Assembly (NCBI GenBank): GCA_015501075.1
Contig: JADNYJ010000108.1
Span: 1 to 64,000, forward strand
Length of the DNA: 64,000 nt
Reading direction: 5' to 3'
Origin: Gymnopilus junonius
Lineage: Eukaryota > Basidiomycota > Agaricomycetes > Agaricales > Galerinaceae
The position numbers and the translations under genes were made by a program. The notes beneath the pieces are model-generated. The model saw nothing but the letters and a program-made list of their open reading frames with translations. It was not told the DNA's origin and ran no database searches. This document shows, piece after piece, positions 47,440-64,000 of the stretch; position 1 is the stretch's first letter, and every line of letters starts with the position of its first letter.

Positions 47440-50358
47440 GGTAGTCGATCAACGAACTTGGAAGAGAAAGCCAATTACGAGAGTATCCACAAGGGAGGCG
47501 CTCAAAGGAGGGGCCAGGTTGGAAAGGATGGCGACGGGAGAGGGGGTGGCGCGTGCGATAGTGAAGGGGAAGGACAATTGCCCTGACATTCAGGAAACAT
47601 CAAAGACTGGAGAAGATATAAGTATGTAAATGGTAGGCACGAGGCCGATGCTAAGCGAGTTACTTACTCGGAGAGGAGGGAAATTGAGTATTCCCAATTG
47701 AACTTTGCCACCGACCGGTGGTCCTGGCTTCCACATCACAGATGATATTAATTTCCTCCCGCATTGAGTGGCCGAAAGTCAAGAGCCCATTTGGCGTGTG
47801 CATGCCATGTCAACCTCCCCGGAATCGGATTTTGCAAGGGCATTCATTGCACAGATAAGGTTAAAGGACCCTGTAACGAGGTGGATCAAACTTGGTTCCA
47901 GTGGACTAGGAATAAGAAACCAAGCTGACTCGAACCAAGCCAACAACAGCCCACATTCATGTCGATTGCGGGACAGACGGAGACAGAGACCGCGTGACTG
48001 GGAGAGCCTTCGGAAGCACGGAACGATTCAGCCTCATGTTCTGATAAAAACGAAATACGTGACGAAGGTCGGAACGCTCGCTAGACCTCAGACTTATACT
48101 TCAGCAGTTTACTGAAGCAATAAAAAGGGGGGGAAAATCTAAAATATCCCGAGTTACTAGTAAAGAAATTCACATTCAAGAGTCAATCAATCAAGCTGAT
48201 ACTAGGTAATTTTTTTTGTCGACGACTCACCTATCCTTGTATTACTAGTGTAACCCACACAACCACCTTTTTCCTTTAAACGGGCTAGCGGCGAGGCATA
48301 CGGAAAGATGCATATCAGAGAAGCTTTCAGAATTTACGAATTGGAAGAATATCTGTCATCGTCAAGTTCAAGTTCAAGCGAGCACCCACAGGTCCATCGT
48401 GACTTGTCACCGCAGTTCGTGTTATTATGTGACGCTATTTGCTGAAGATTGCGATGACTCGACCCAATCTTCCGACATCTTTCTACCTGAGAATTGGTAA
48501 CCCTTTGAACATCATGTATTGCATCTCCACTTGACGATTCACGGCTAGAGGGCCACCATTTTGAAGCTGTTCCTGTTTCCAAACGTTGCAGTTGTCCTAT
48601 TTCCTTTTTTTTCTTATTGTTCGAACTTCCAAGAGGTCTGCCACACTGGCAACGACAGCTAAAATGGGATTTCGAACTGACTCGTCACTCGTGCGACTAA
48701 TCCGTATTTTAGGAACATGATCGACAGCCTGGCGAAGTCCCACAAGACAACCACCAAGGATTTCTCTGAAGAAATGCTCGGCACAATGTCAAAAATTCCC
48801 TCTTATTCTCTTATTGAGCTCTCATGCCGACGCATCGCTATGATTGTCCGCAGCTGTCGTAAAGCCGCCTCTATCCTTTATGGAGGACTGCGATCCTCAT
48901 GGCTCGATACATTCTCTGAACCTTGTAGGGATAACGCTGCAAGGATAAATTGAGTGCGGGAGTCGCACCCCTGCCATGACGATTTCAATTACGCATGGAC
49001 CAGGTCTCCTGCCTCCCTCTCGTGATGATGCAAATCTCACAGACCCGTCCGTAACTCTGTCTGCTCTTCCATGTCTTATCAGGCTATGATCGGTGGAAGT
49101 AAGTACCTCGAATGCTCGAGGGATCTATTGCTTCTGGACTATCTTGCTCCAAAGATGTCCGACTTGCTCAAATGAAGCGAGCTGAGTACAAGAAGCCTTG
49201 CAAAGGCTCAAAGCTCTCGAACCTGATGACATAACTGCGTGGACGGTATTGCCCAATATGCAGGGTATTGCGCAATACATTGAATGACGGAAATTGTATT
49301 CATTTATAATCCATTATGGCGACTCTGGCTACGTAAACCTCCAAGCTGAGGTACCTTTTCAGATTGCATGCTGAAATTTGGCAAGTCATGTTCGGATGGA
49401 AGTAGCTTTAAATACATCTGATTGTTCTGCACGAGTACTATCAAAGGATCTTTGTGGTTCTGGGTCTGACTTCATCGTGTTAACTTCCTTGACATTTCTG
49501 AGAGAGTTCTTTTATGAAATGAAATTGGACGGAATTCTGTGATATTCTGATTCAGAAATACCCTCAAAGCCCCTCCAGCCCTCCAGAATCATAGTTCAGA
49601 ATGTTTCATTTTAGCCCATATAACGAGCGCTGCTTCACTTGCGCAGTAATCAATGTACGCCGAACATTAAAAACATGCAGAAAAAGTTAATAACAGAGCT
49701 GTATTCTGGAGATGACAAGAGCCGTTGACCTTGTCGCATGAGAGAGACGCGGACCTTTGCCTTCGGTATTACATTCAGATGGAAATTGGCCAATTAAAGG
49801 AATACGACAAACCGACTCAATTTAAACCTACCAAAACACACTTACTGAAAAAGCAAGATCCGAGCGGCATGTACTACTAGTAGTGGTTACTGAGCAGTGA
49901 TGTGGTCTGTATTGCTGGGACCCTAAACCTTTGTTTTATCTCATATACCAAGGCTCGGAGGTTTTATCCCTTTCAAAATTTATTTTTTGGCATTCGATCT
50001 CTTCGGGTCAACTAAATTTCAGGTTGCAAGGTCCGCGTTCAAGTTGTAGATTTACTGGCAGGTAGTCAGGACCCAACTTCTACTTTGAAAAATCATAAAA
50101 CATTGATCATTAATATATAAAATAAAGTACGTCTTTATAGCCAATCATTATTATTTCGCGTGCCACAAGCTTAGCTGGAATAAGATTAGGGTTTTTCCTT
50201 ATCTATACACGCGTCGTACCGTTCCTGAAATTCTAAAGGGTCCAGCGCGTCAGTCACGTTCACCAAATCATCTTTCTCACGGTCAGCAACTCCTACGTGG
50301 TTTGCCAGCACACGGTAATTTGAAACGCATCTCACCTCTCACTCTCATTTACATCGTC
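47440..50358. other. Gene-poor interval, 2.9 kb
   Basis: It lies upstream of both RING gene 3 (minus) and the Sec61 beta gene (plus). A plus-strand 78-codon frame at 48717-48953 and scattered short frames to 49,240 are unassigned; they could be an old gene or repeat fragment but show no motif. The last 150 bp before 50,359 form the Sec61 beta leader. Confidence 0.45.
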
Positions 50359-50831
50359 ATGGTCAGTGTTCTTTTTCCAATATTTTACAGCAGAAAGCTC
50401 ACAAAGTAACAGTCTGACTCCGATTCTCCCCGTTCGCCAGTTAATGGACGTGGTTCTGCTGTTGCAAAGCCACCTGGTGCTCAAATTAGGTTTGTCGAAA
50501 TCTGGGGTTACGTTTCTTGGAGAAAGGATGATATTGAAGTGGTTTCGTGTTTAGGAGACGTGCGGCTGGATCGTCACAAGTATCGCGGCCGAATTCAACG
50601 CGCGCAGCAGGAGCCGGCGGCTCATCGAACACCATGCTCAAACTGTACACCGATGATTCTCCTGGACTCCGAGTGTACGTCTTTTTGAAGTTGACTCCGC
50701 GTATGAGCAGCGATATTGACCTCTAGCATCGTAGCGACCCCTTCATCGTCCTTGTTTTATCGCTTTCTTTCATTGGTTCCATCTTCTTCCTCCACATCTC
50801 GGCCAAAGTCATTCGCGCGTTTACGAAGTAA
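50359..50831 (+). CDS. SBH1: Protein transport protein Sec61 subunit beta
   Basis: Tail-anchored beta subunit of the ER Sec61 translocon. Exons 50359-50361 (ATG only), 50413-50489, 50555-50674 and 50735-50831 give 98 residues. The N-terminus is SDSDSPRSPVNGRGSAVAKP, then the conserved RRRAAGSS and STRAAGAGGSSNTMLKLYTD, DDSPGLRVDPFIVLVL and the C-terminal anchor (LSLSFIGSIFFLHISAKVIR). Length and order are normal. As in the S14 gene, the first coding exon contains only the start codon. SBH1 is the yeast name; the animal name is SEC61B. Confidence 0.95.
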
Positions 50832-53119
50832 AGAGCCGTCTACAATTCTCTCTTATTATGTTGGCCGATGTCCCGTGGGTTGGACTGTTCTATAGTGCCC
50901 TAAGTCCAGGGAGGGTGTCGACATTGCGATTGAGAGCTCTAAATTATCATGGAGGGAGCATGATTATTTTAACTGCACTTTGGTATTTGGATTCATCGCT
51001 CTTGCTCCTTTTGTATCAAAAGTAATGCTCTCCAGAGCACATTCTCCTTATACTATCTATACCACGATTCTGTTGTTCATTTCCAATCCTTTTGTAATTC
51101 CAGGCTAGTCGTTCAGACGTCGTGGAAGCGTTTTGTTTCATGTCTCTCAAGTAACCCAGATCCTAGCTTCTTCAAGGTTTACCTCGCGCTGGACTACGGT
51201 TCAGTTATCTTCCCGCCCTGTCCTTGGTGCATATGGACTGGTAATCAGCCCTCAGGTTGTACACGCAGACCACTCAGACCAGCATAGCCCCTGAAGACCT
51301 TTCATTTCAAGTCAAACCAGCTCGTCTGAAAGTCTTTCCCGTGATGCTTAATTCTTACGGCCGACAGCTAGCGGAACGGCGCTGAAAAGATGTGTTGCCG
51401 CGCGTTAAACACGTTGCATTACAAGACTTGCCTTAAATCATTTCAGCCTTCCCAGAAAATATCTCGACGTGTCAAATCCCATTTGTCTTGCCTATCTAAA
51501 GGACTAGTAGTAGAGTGTGGCTTTGTATTTTTAACTCTTTCTTCACTTCTCTAGGAGTCTATTCCATTTTGCTTGGTTCAATCCCGGAAAGACCAACTTG
51601 GAAGGCATATTCTTGTCTCGCTCTCCTATTGCCTAATTCCAGCCTGCTGCATTCCCAAGTTCCACCCCTCGATTGCAGGCCTGCTCAGCAATGCGGTGGC
51701 CATATGCATATCCTCATCCTCGGTACTTGTCTATGAGGACTTTCCACGTAATGGAGCTGTGGGTGTGTGTAGATGCATATGGTTGCTTCCGTCCACATTT
51801 GTTCAACAAAATGTTACACCTCTCGTTTTCGTGTTTGATGTTACCTATTTTTCAACCCTCTTCGAACTTTCGGCTCAACACTCTAAGGGCTTTTAGGAAC
51901 TTGACCGAGTTCACCGTCAGTAAAGCGCAGTACGATCTCCTGCAAGTTTTCATCAAAGGCATTCCAATTGAATACCTATTAGATCTTTCTGGCCAGACGA
52001 ATTCAATGCGTTCACCAAGGTAGAAAGCTTGGAAATCACTCTTCCCGTAACACAAGGCCCTTCCGACTAATTTATCAGTATCTAGGCTTCTGTCTACCCC
52101 ACGTACTACGGACGGTTCCAATTCTCTTTGACCAGCTGTCAACTCTAATGTACCCGATGATAAGATTGCCAGAAAGAGGCAAAGATATTTGACCACTCGC
52201 TAACACGCTACAAACACGTTTTTCTGTCAAATATCAGACGGCAGATGGCGTCGGGCGCTTCTACTCCTCTTGGAAATAGACAAGGAGGTGGCTGCTGGCT
52301 CATCTAGGTAGTTTCTTCTCCGGGCTATATCGACTTCCTAAACCATTATCCTAATTAGCTCGAATTTGACCCCGTCGCCACGCATCAATCCTTTTTCATC
52401 CATATATCAGACAGGCTGAGATATGTTCGCGTCATTGCAGGTATTCCTGTACTCGGATTTCCGTCGGAATTGACGGAATCACTGCAGCTTTTCTCATCTA
52501 CCAGTTTCCAGTTCAAAGCTAATGGACTCCTTGACTCGCAGCAAGCGAAAAAAAATGTAGTATCAGGTAGATTTACGACCTAGTGATCCCCTGCTTCGCA
52601 TGGTCACCTTCCAACAACCTTCTCGTCAAGTTTTATGAATAACATAAGTTGAACGGCACAAAACTTACCAGGAATTTTAGGCCATTACGAAATCCATTAC
52701 ACTTCGAAAATGCCTCGTGGTTAAAACGTTCCTGCCTGAGGAATCAAGACCCCGCAGATCCAACAGAAGAGAACCAGTCCAGTGGGGTGTACTCTATTTT
52801 CCGCATTGGTGTAACAAGTCAGTTATACTAATCTAAAGTTTGAGGATCGTTATTCGCTGAGTTCAACTTCAATCTAACCAAGCTAGATATTCTCGTATTC
52901 CGCCAATCGTGTTATTATGTCATGAGCAAGGGTTAAAAATAAGAAAGCGTCAAAATGAGTGCCGAAGTATGTACTATGACCATTACAGCATGAGTGGGGG
53001 AATAGGGTATGAGAAGGGGTGGTGTAAAGAGCGAGGGAATAGGGTATGAGGTTTTTGTTCTTGGAGGGGGTAAATGAGAAGGACGTAAAAGTTCGATGTT
53101 CTATAACTCCTTGATATGT
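50832..53119. other. Intergenic, possible decayed gene
   Basis: 2.3 kb between Sec61 beta (plus) and the end of the ABC transporter (minus). Segments around 51,890-52,020 (FRNLTEFTVSKAQYDLLQVF) and 52,370-52,480 (RLRYVRVIAGIPVLGFPSEL) look like pieces of the F-box/Leu-rich-type hypothetical proteins that are common in agaricomycetes, but I cannot assemble a gene. This is a guess. Confidence 0.3.
52998..53050 (+). repeat. 16-bp direct repeat GGGAATAGGGTATGAG
   Basis: Two exact copies at 52998-53013 and 53035-53050, about 70 bp beyond the stop of the ABC transporter gene, within a G-rich purine tract. Confidence 0.7.
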
Positions 53120-59238
<6,119 letters not shown>

Positions 59239-59884
59239 CGAGTGCGAGAGGTGCTAGCGGCAACTTCAGCGTCTCGAAGTCAAGGGCCTTCAGGTGCACA
59301 ACAACTGGGCCGTCGATTGAAAGGCGTAGTAGCTTAACAAGTTCAGTGCATTGTAATGACATGCTGGGAAGTTCTTTATATATGGAAAACGGCATGGTCC
59401 CTGGATACAATTTCCTCAAGGAAGGCACCACGTGTGAGTAGACGGTGTCACGGCTGCGGCCCCCTAGTCTTATTTCTGTCTACCATGACTCGATATCGAA
59501 CAAAAAAGCCTGATGTATATATCTCCAAGCGGCTGCCAAGCTTCGCAGGACCTGAATAAGAGTGGGCATAGTTACTTTTCGACCGCACTTTTGAAAAGAT
59601 GGGTTTGGTCGATCTGATTTGTGTAGGATCAGACCTAATATTATCAGACAAGATAAAACAACACAACAAAACGTAAGTATTTGTACGAGGGAGGCAGAGC
59701 TGAAGCACGCTTGAATGCGATGAATGTGCATGAGAACCTTCAAGGAGCCGAAATAAATACGGCATTATCTAAGCCGCACGCAAGCTCTACGGCAGAGCCA
59801 AGGGAGCCTTCGGAATGGACCACGACATATGTGTGTGAACTCTTCCTGCTACATATAATAAATGATATCAATCAGAATGATGTC
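59239..59884. other. Spacer between ABC transporter and SET-domain gene
   Basis: Promoter region of the ABC transporter and 3' end of the SET gene; both lie on the minus strand. No other gene seen. Confidence 0.5.
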
Positions 59885-61211
59885 TCATGAGGAGGGCCGA
59901 ATATGTACAGCTGCGTCAGCTAGGGGAAGCTCGGCAGTACACCTAGCACAGCCACAGACGAAAAACCAGTCCTTCTTCAACTGTTCTCCCCTCTCTTTTG
60001 CATGATGAGAATCCTCGTCAATGTAGCTGATGCAAAGCTCTTCTCCTGGCGAGACGTCTCTGAGAGTATAAAACTGAATTCCCTGCCTGTCTCTCCTTTT
60101 CTTCAGATTTGGAGCACAATCTTGAAAAGAAAGGCGAGGTGAGGTCCAGCTGAAGGTTAATGAAGAAGAAAAGCTTACTGTGGTTAAAGTACGATCCAAA
60201 GACATAGGCACCCCAACCAAGCATTTCGCTACCTTCATCCTGTTTTGCTTCATCCCATATCCCAAAAACATTGCCATAATCTCGCGCCATGAGGGCCCGG
60301 GCATGAGCAGAGGTAGCCAAAGAGCTGCGCAGTATATCAGCCATACGGACGGAGGGCGTCGACAGGCCATCTCGGGCAGTTCCGGCTTTCTTGTTTGACT
60401 TGTTTCCTAAGGGAAGAGATGCCGCCAGATACTTAAGGAAACGATAGACGAGTATACGAGACATAAGCAGGTAAGGCTTTGATTTTATCAGCGAGAGCTC
60501 GTTATCCTGGAGTCCCATAAAATCGGCCCATCTTCCAGCACCCAGACTGTATCCTTCCTTGGTGGATGACGCGACACGGTCAAAGATGGGTGATGAGAGA
60601 TTGACATCCTCTATGGTTTTCCGAACAAGTCCGTCTAGTACAAATTGGGCCGTGTCGACCTCGAACTCTGTTAGCACTTCTGTCCATCCTGTTTTCTTGC
60701 GACACTCTTCGAGGGTCACCTCTTCCGCCAAGGACCACGCTCGATCGACGAATTCTGAAGTGATATCGGAGGCCTTGATATTCTGAAGGAAGTCCAAAGC
60801 ATTGACAGCACTTGGGTTGATATTAAGCTTGAGACCATTCTGTTGCATTTCGACCTTGGATATCTGCGCAACGAGCTTCTCCAGGGCACAAACAATCTCT
60901 AACCACCACTCCACACCCTGATCATCGGAAACCACATACTCCTTCACATACGCATCCTTGCACACTTCAGAGCAAAACCACACCCCTCCTTGTCCCTTGT
61001 CGCCGCCCAGCTTAACGCTCCATTTATTCCGCCCGCTCTCGAAGGCATACCCATAACAAGTGGCACAGGCCTCGCGTCGGAACTTCCAGTATACGACAGC
61101 TGCATATGGTGCTGGGCAGAACAAGATCGGTGATCCCTTAGGTATTGCTTCCCGTGCAAATGCACCTCTCCCGCCGTAAGGTGTTGGTAAAATATCGTAT
61201 GAAGAAGTCAT
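59885..61211 (-). CDS. SET-domain protein, SMYD/Set5-like (putative lysine methyltransferase)
   Basis: Two exons (60179-61211 and 59885-60120) encode 422 residues. The N-terminus ([19 protein letters not shown]) is the first SET strand. A Cys cluster [10 protein letters not shown] and [11 protein letters not shown] corresponds to a MYND-like insertion, as in SMYD proteins. The core catalytic motif NHNCAPN is assembled across the intron (AAC CAC A + AT TGT). It is followed by [18 protein letters not shown] (GEELxxxY) and a post-SET CGCARC. These are the AdoMet- and lysine-binding elements, so it is probably an active methyltransferase on histones or other proteins; substrate unknown. Intron 60121-60178 has consensus ends. 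Start chosen as the first ATG, directly before the GGRGAF block. Confidence 0.87.
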
Positions 61212-61951
61212 CGATTGGCGGCTATGAAACGAGCCAAAGATAACAGGTTTAACAAAATGAAAGCCTTGATCAGGATATCGACATGTTTTCGAGTGTCAGG
61301 AGGGAAGAATTCGAGATGAACGTGGATTTCATGTTGATCTTTCAAGCAAGAAAGCCCGGCGTAAAAAAATTTCTGACTAAAGCAGGATCCATAATGATAA
61401 TACGATCGATCAGATGGCGGACCGGGTTCCCATATTCTACTACTAGATAGGGGCTACTCGAATGCTGAAAGCGGCTTTTATTATAGCGGACTATGCATGC
61501 GTAACAAAAAGCCCTAAGGACGACTAGCAATCGAAGCCTACACTTGTATGTCAAAAAGAAGGCTGGAGTATGTGAAGGAAGGAATGATTTGTACAGCACA
61601 TAGGAGGATTGCGACTAAGAAAGTGGTGATGTTCAACTTTGAATCATGTTGAATGTGACATAGAATCCCTCGATTAAATTGTATATAGCCAACAATGCAG
61701 AAGTAGAACGAGAGCAAGAAACAGGATAGCATGGGATACAATATCACGATGGATATAAGGATAGAAAAAAGTTGTACAAGACGAACAGATGACGGAAATA
61801 AATGTACACAAGCAATATATGATGAACTTCAGAGATCATTGCAGATTGGATATCAGTTGAAGTCGGTAACTCGATTAGGGGTGGGCTTGTATGTCAATGC
61901 ATATAGGTACGTGGAGAAAGTTGCGTGATGTCAACAACAGTGATATACCAA
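61212..61951. other. Spacer upstream of SET gene
   Basis: 740 bp between the SET gene and RING gene 4, both minus strand. It contains the promoter of the former and the 3' end of the latter. Only short AT-rich frames. Confidence 0.5.
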
Positions 61952-64000
61952 TTATGACGGTGTAAGGTTTCGCTGAGGAGGAAGGGAAGGGGACGATGCA
62001 GATGACGAAGAAGGGGGTTGAGACGAAATAGAATTTATTTCCATATCCGTACCATCCCTCGCCAGGAGTTCACCGTTCAAGATCTCGCCAACAGCAGAGT
62101 TGGATGTTTGCCCACCCGCATTCGCACCATCATCAGGTGTAGTTGCAAGAGAGCTCGAGACAATCACCGATGGACTGAGTACTTGGCCATTCCAGTTAGC
62201 AGCCATCTGGATTAATACCCTTGTCATGACATCTGTAAGGCGTGAGTGCACTTCGGCTACGAAACGAGGATTTATTGACGCTGTGTCGGATGGTGTCTCG
62301 CGACGGACAGTCCTCGCAGACAGAATATTTGGGAAGCTCTTGGAGCGTGTAACAACCCGCGTTCCAGTATGAGAGCGAAAAGATCCCCTCCTTGAAGTAT
62401 TTGCAGTTATATGGGGAGGTTGAAGGGAAGGAGTTGGATTTACAGCTTTGATCGAAGGCATGTCATCCCGTTCCGATACCTTGAGAAGGTCGCTCAACCT
62501 TTCCTCTCTAGAAGAAATGTTGGCGGTTAACAGGTGGGGTTCGGTATCCGATGTCGGCGGTCCACTTCGAACCGAAGTAATCTGCTCGCTTAAGTTGAGT
62601 CTTTCCTTCTTTGGCGTTCTCAACATGGGCAGCGATGAAATCGACATGGCCATCACTGAGTCTACGTCCGTAGCTGGAGTACTAGGGAAGAGGCCAGGAT
62701 CGTCAGGATCAAACTCGGGCACAAAAGGTTCCTCCGATATATCCAGATTAAATCGAACAGTACTTCCAGGGTATATAGCGCGAGGTTGGTGAATAGTGCT
62801 GGTATAGGTTGGCGCGTATCCAGTCCGGAACAGTTCTTCAGCGCCGTCCGTCCCTTTCCTCAAATCGTCCACAGATAGCTCCGATAACATGAGAACATCA
62901 GAAAAGGCGGGCACCTCTCTTTCAGCATCTGGTTGATCAGGTTCAGACTCTGGAAGTGCAGAGTCGAAGGGCGCATCAGGGGAATTCGAAGAATCACTAG
63001 CAGTGGATGGATCAAGGTTTGGAACCTCTGACATCTGGAGACCAACAAGCTGATCCTGTTGCAACCCATCATCTAGGAGATCGAGGTCGGAATCAAAGTT
63101 CGCTGTTCTCTCATTTGGGCCGAGGGCCTTGTTTAGCGAGGGTGAAGATGTCGGAGAAATTGGAGCGGGGTGAACGAGGATTGAAGGAGTGACGTGAGAA
63201 GGAGGAGGAGGAGGAGACCTTATAGGGGACTGCAATAGGTGAGGATAGTCGGAACGAAAGTCGTGAATGATAGCTTTGAGTTCATTGATTTCCCTGCGAA
63301 ATTCGAGCACTTCATCGGATAAAAGGTCGAACTGTCAAGGGTAACGTTTCAGTGTTTCATAGATCTTGAATTAGAAGAATGCATTACATCTCTGTGGGAA
63401 GTCAACGTGAGAAGACGTTCGATATGGGGAAGCACTAGTACTTACGGATTTCTTCTCATAATGTTGGGCAACTGCAGCATGATAGATGCATGATCACATT
63501 TTTGTCGATCCAACTCGTCAATTCTAGCCAGGAGTCCTTGCCTTTCCGACTGCAATATGTGGATCCTTTCTGTCAAGTTGTTGGAGAATCGACTATGAGC
63601 CTTCAAGGTTTCCTTGCTCTGCAGAAGGCATCCAAGTAGACAGACGCTTGTCGCAAGATCTTTGAACTAGGTTCACACAATCATTAATGAGGTCTAAGTG
63701 TAGGTGAAAAAACCAGTATACCCGGTTACGAGGCTGAGAATCCACAAAACGACGAGCTCTTTCATATAGGTGTTGAATATGGGAGATAGCTGTATGATCG
63801 TTTACCAGAGCGATAGATTCTTGCAGTTGCTGTGCTAATTGATTGGAATCAAATAGTATCTTGGTAGGATTGTCATTTAGATCAAGTAATCTTGAATAAA
63901 TCTGTCTTTCAAAAGGAGCGCCACAAATCCCACAGCAAAAGACATCAGTGTTAAGGCAACTGTTGGTATGCAATCAGACGAAAGAGGCAAAACAACAAAC
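61952..64000 (-). CDS. RING finger/coiled-coil protein with Ser/Pro-rich tail (family member 4), 5' end outside the window
   Basis: Minus strand, partial: the first exon with the first half of the RING lies beyond 64000. Visible exons are 63722-63959, 63446-63666, micro-exon 63388-63391 and 61952-63331. The first visible exon carries the second half of the RING (CLNTDVFCCGICGAPF) and ends RARRFVDSQPRNR, close to TFLHTQPRN of family member 3; it is also 238 nt, same length and phases. A coiled coil (HILQSERQGLLARIDELDRQ) follows, then after the micro-exon LSDEVLEFRREINELKAIIH and a long tail rich in Ser, Pro and Asp ending PPQRNLTPS. Probably an E3 ubiquitin ligase. The frame is continuous only with the micro-exon. 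Confidence 0.85.
63388..63391 (-). other. 4-nt micro-exon AGAT
   Basis: Minus strand, between CCCACAG and GTAATG. AAT CC + A GAT + TTC GAC links the coiled-coil exon to the 1,380-nt last exon in frame. Flanking introns are 54 and 56 nt. Confidence 0.8.

Overview
This is a piece of a filamentous basidiomycete chromosome, most likely from an agaricomycete (mushroom-forming) fungus. The evidence is genes split by many 45-80 bp GT-AG introns, a Plavaka-type CACTA-like transposon known mainly from Agaricomycetes, and agaricomycete-style families: an RING/coiled-coil/disordered-tail proteins, a HDAGHG-type desaturase, a YOR1-like ABCC transporter and a SMYD-like SET protein. There is no bacterial, viral, rRNA or tRNA signature that I can support.

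Layout. (1) 1-10.8 kb is a repeat-rich, gene-poor flank. It holds a decayed Plavaka element (177-6151) with 15-bp terminal inverted repeats, subterminal GTCTTTGG repeats and two broken divergent genes. It is followed by a strongly CpG-depleted block (about 6.2-9.85 kb) with two MITE-like elements, a 41-bp palindrome and a UbiA prenyltransferase pseudogene carrying C-to-T-type stops. (2) 10.8-16.5 kb carries an intact cytochrome P450 and an intact delta-12-desaturase-like gene, both on the + strand, next to the dead prenyltransferase. (3) 16.5-31.3 kb is sparse: one RING gene (23.1-25.1 kb), preceded by about 3 kb of purine-rich and followed by about 2.2 kb of pyrimidine-rich + strand. (4) 31.3-64 kb is a normal gene-dense region: a GPR1/FUN34/YaaH acetate-transporter-like gene, a tiny helix-turn-helix protein, ribosomal protein S14, a glycerol-3-phosphate acyltransferase-like enzyme, a VAMP7-like R-SNARE, Sec61 beta, an ABCC (YOR1-like) transporter, a SET-domain protein and three more RING genes.

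The most striking signal is a dispersed family of four RING genes (23144-25072 +, 38381-41333 +, 45164-47439 -, 61952-beyond 64000 -). Each has an N-terminal RING, a coiled coil and a long Ser/Pro-rich tail. Each also contains a 4-nucleotide micro-exon at the same place, with a phase-2 intron before it and a phase-0 intron after it. I found these by hand-splicing; in every case the micro-exon is what keeps the long last exon in frame.

A second cross-cutting observation is that four apparent -1 frameshifts in otherwise intact genes (two in the first RING gene, one in the acyltransferase, one in the ABC transporter) are each repaired by one extra G, three of them next to an existing GG. This looks more like assembly error than decay. 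It contrasts with the transposon and prenyltransferase lesions, which include stops consistent with deamination at CpG. Most of the genes are unrelated housekeeping functions (translation, ER translocation, vesicle fusion, lipid synthesis); I see no single pathway joining them.
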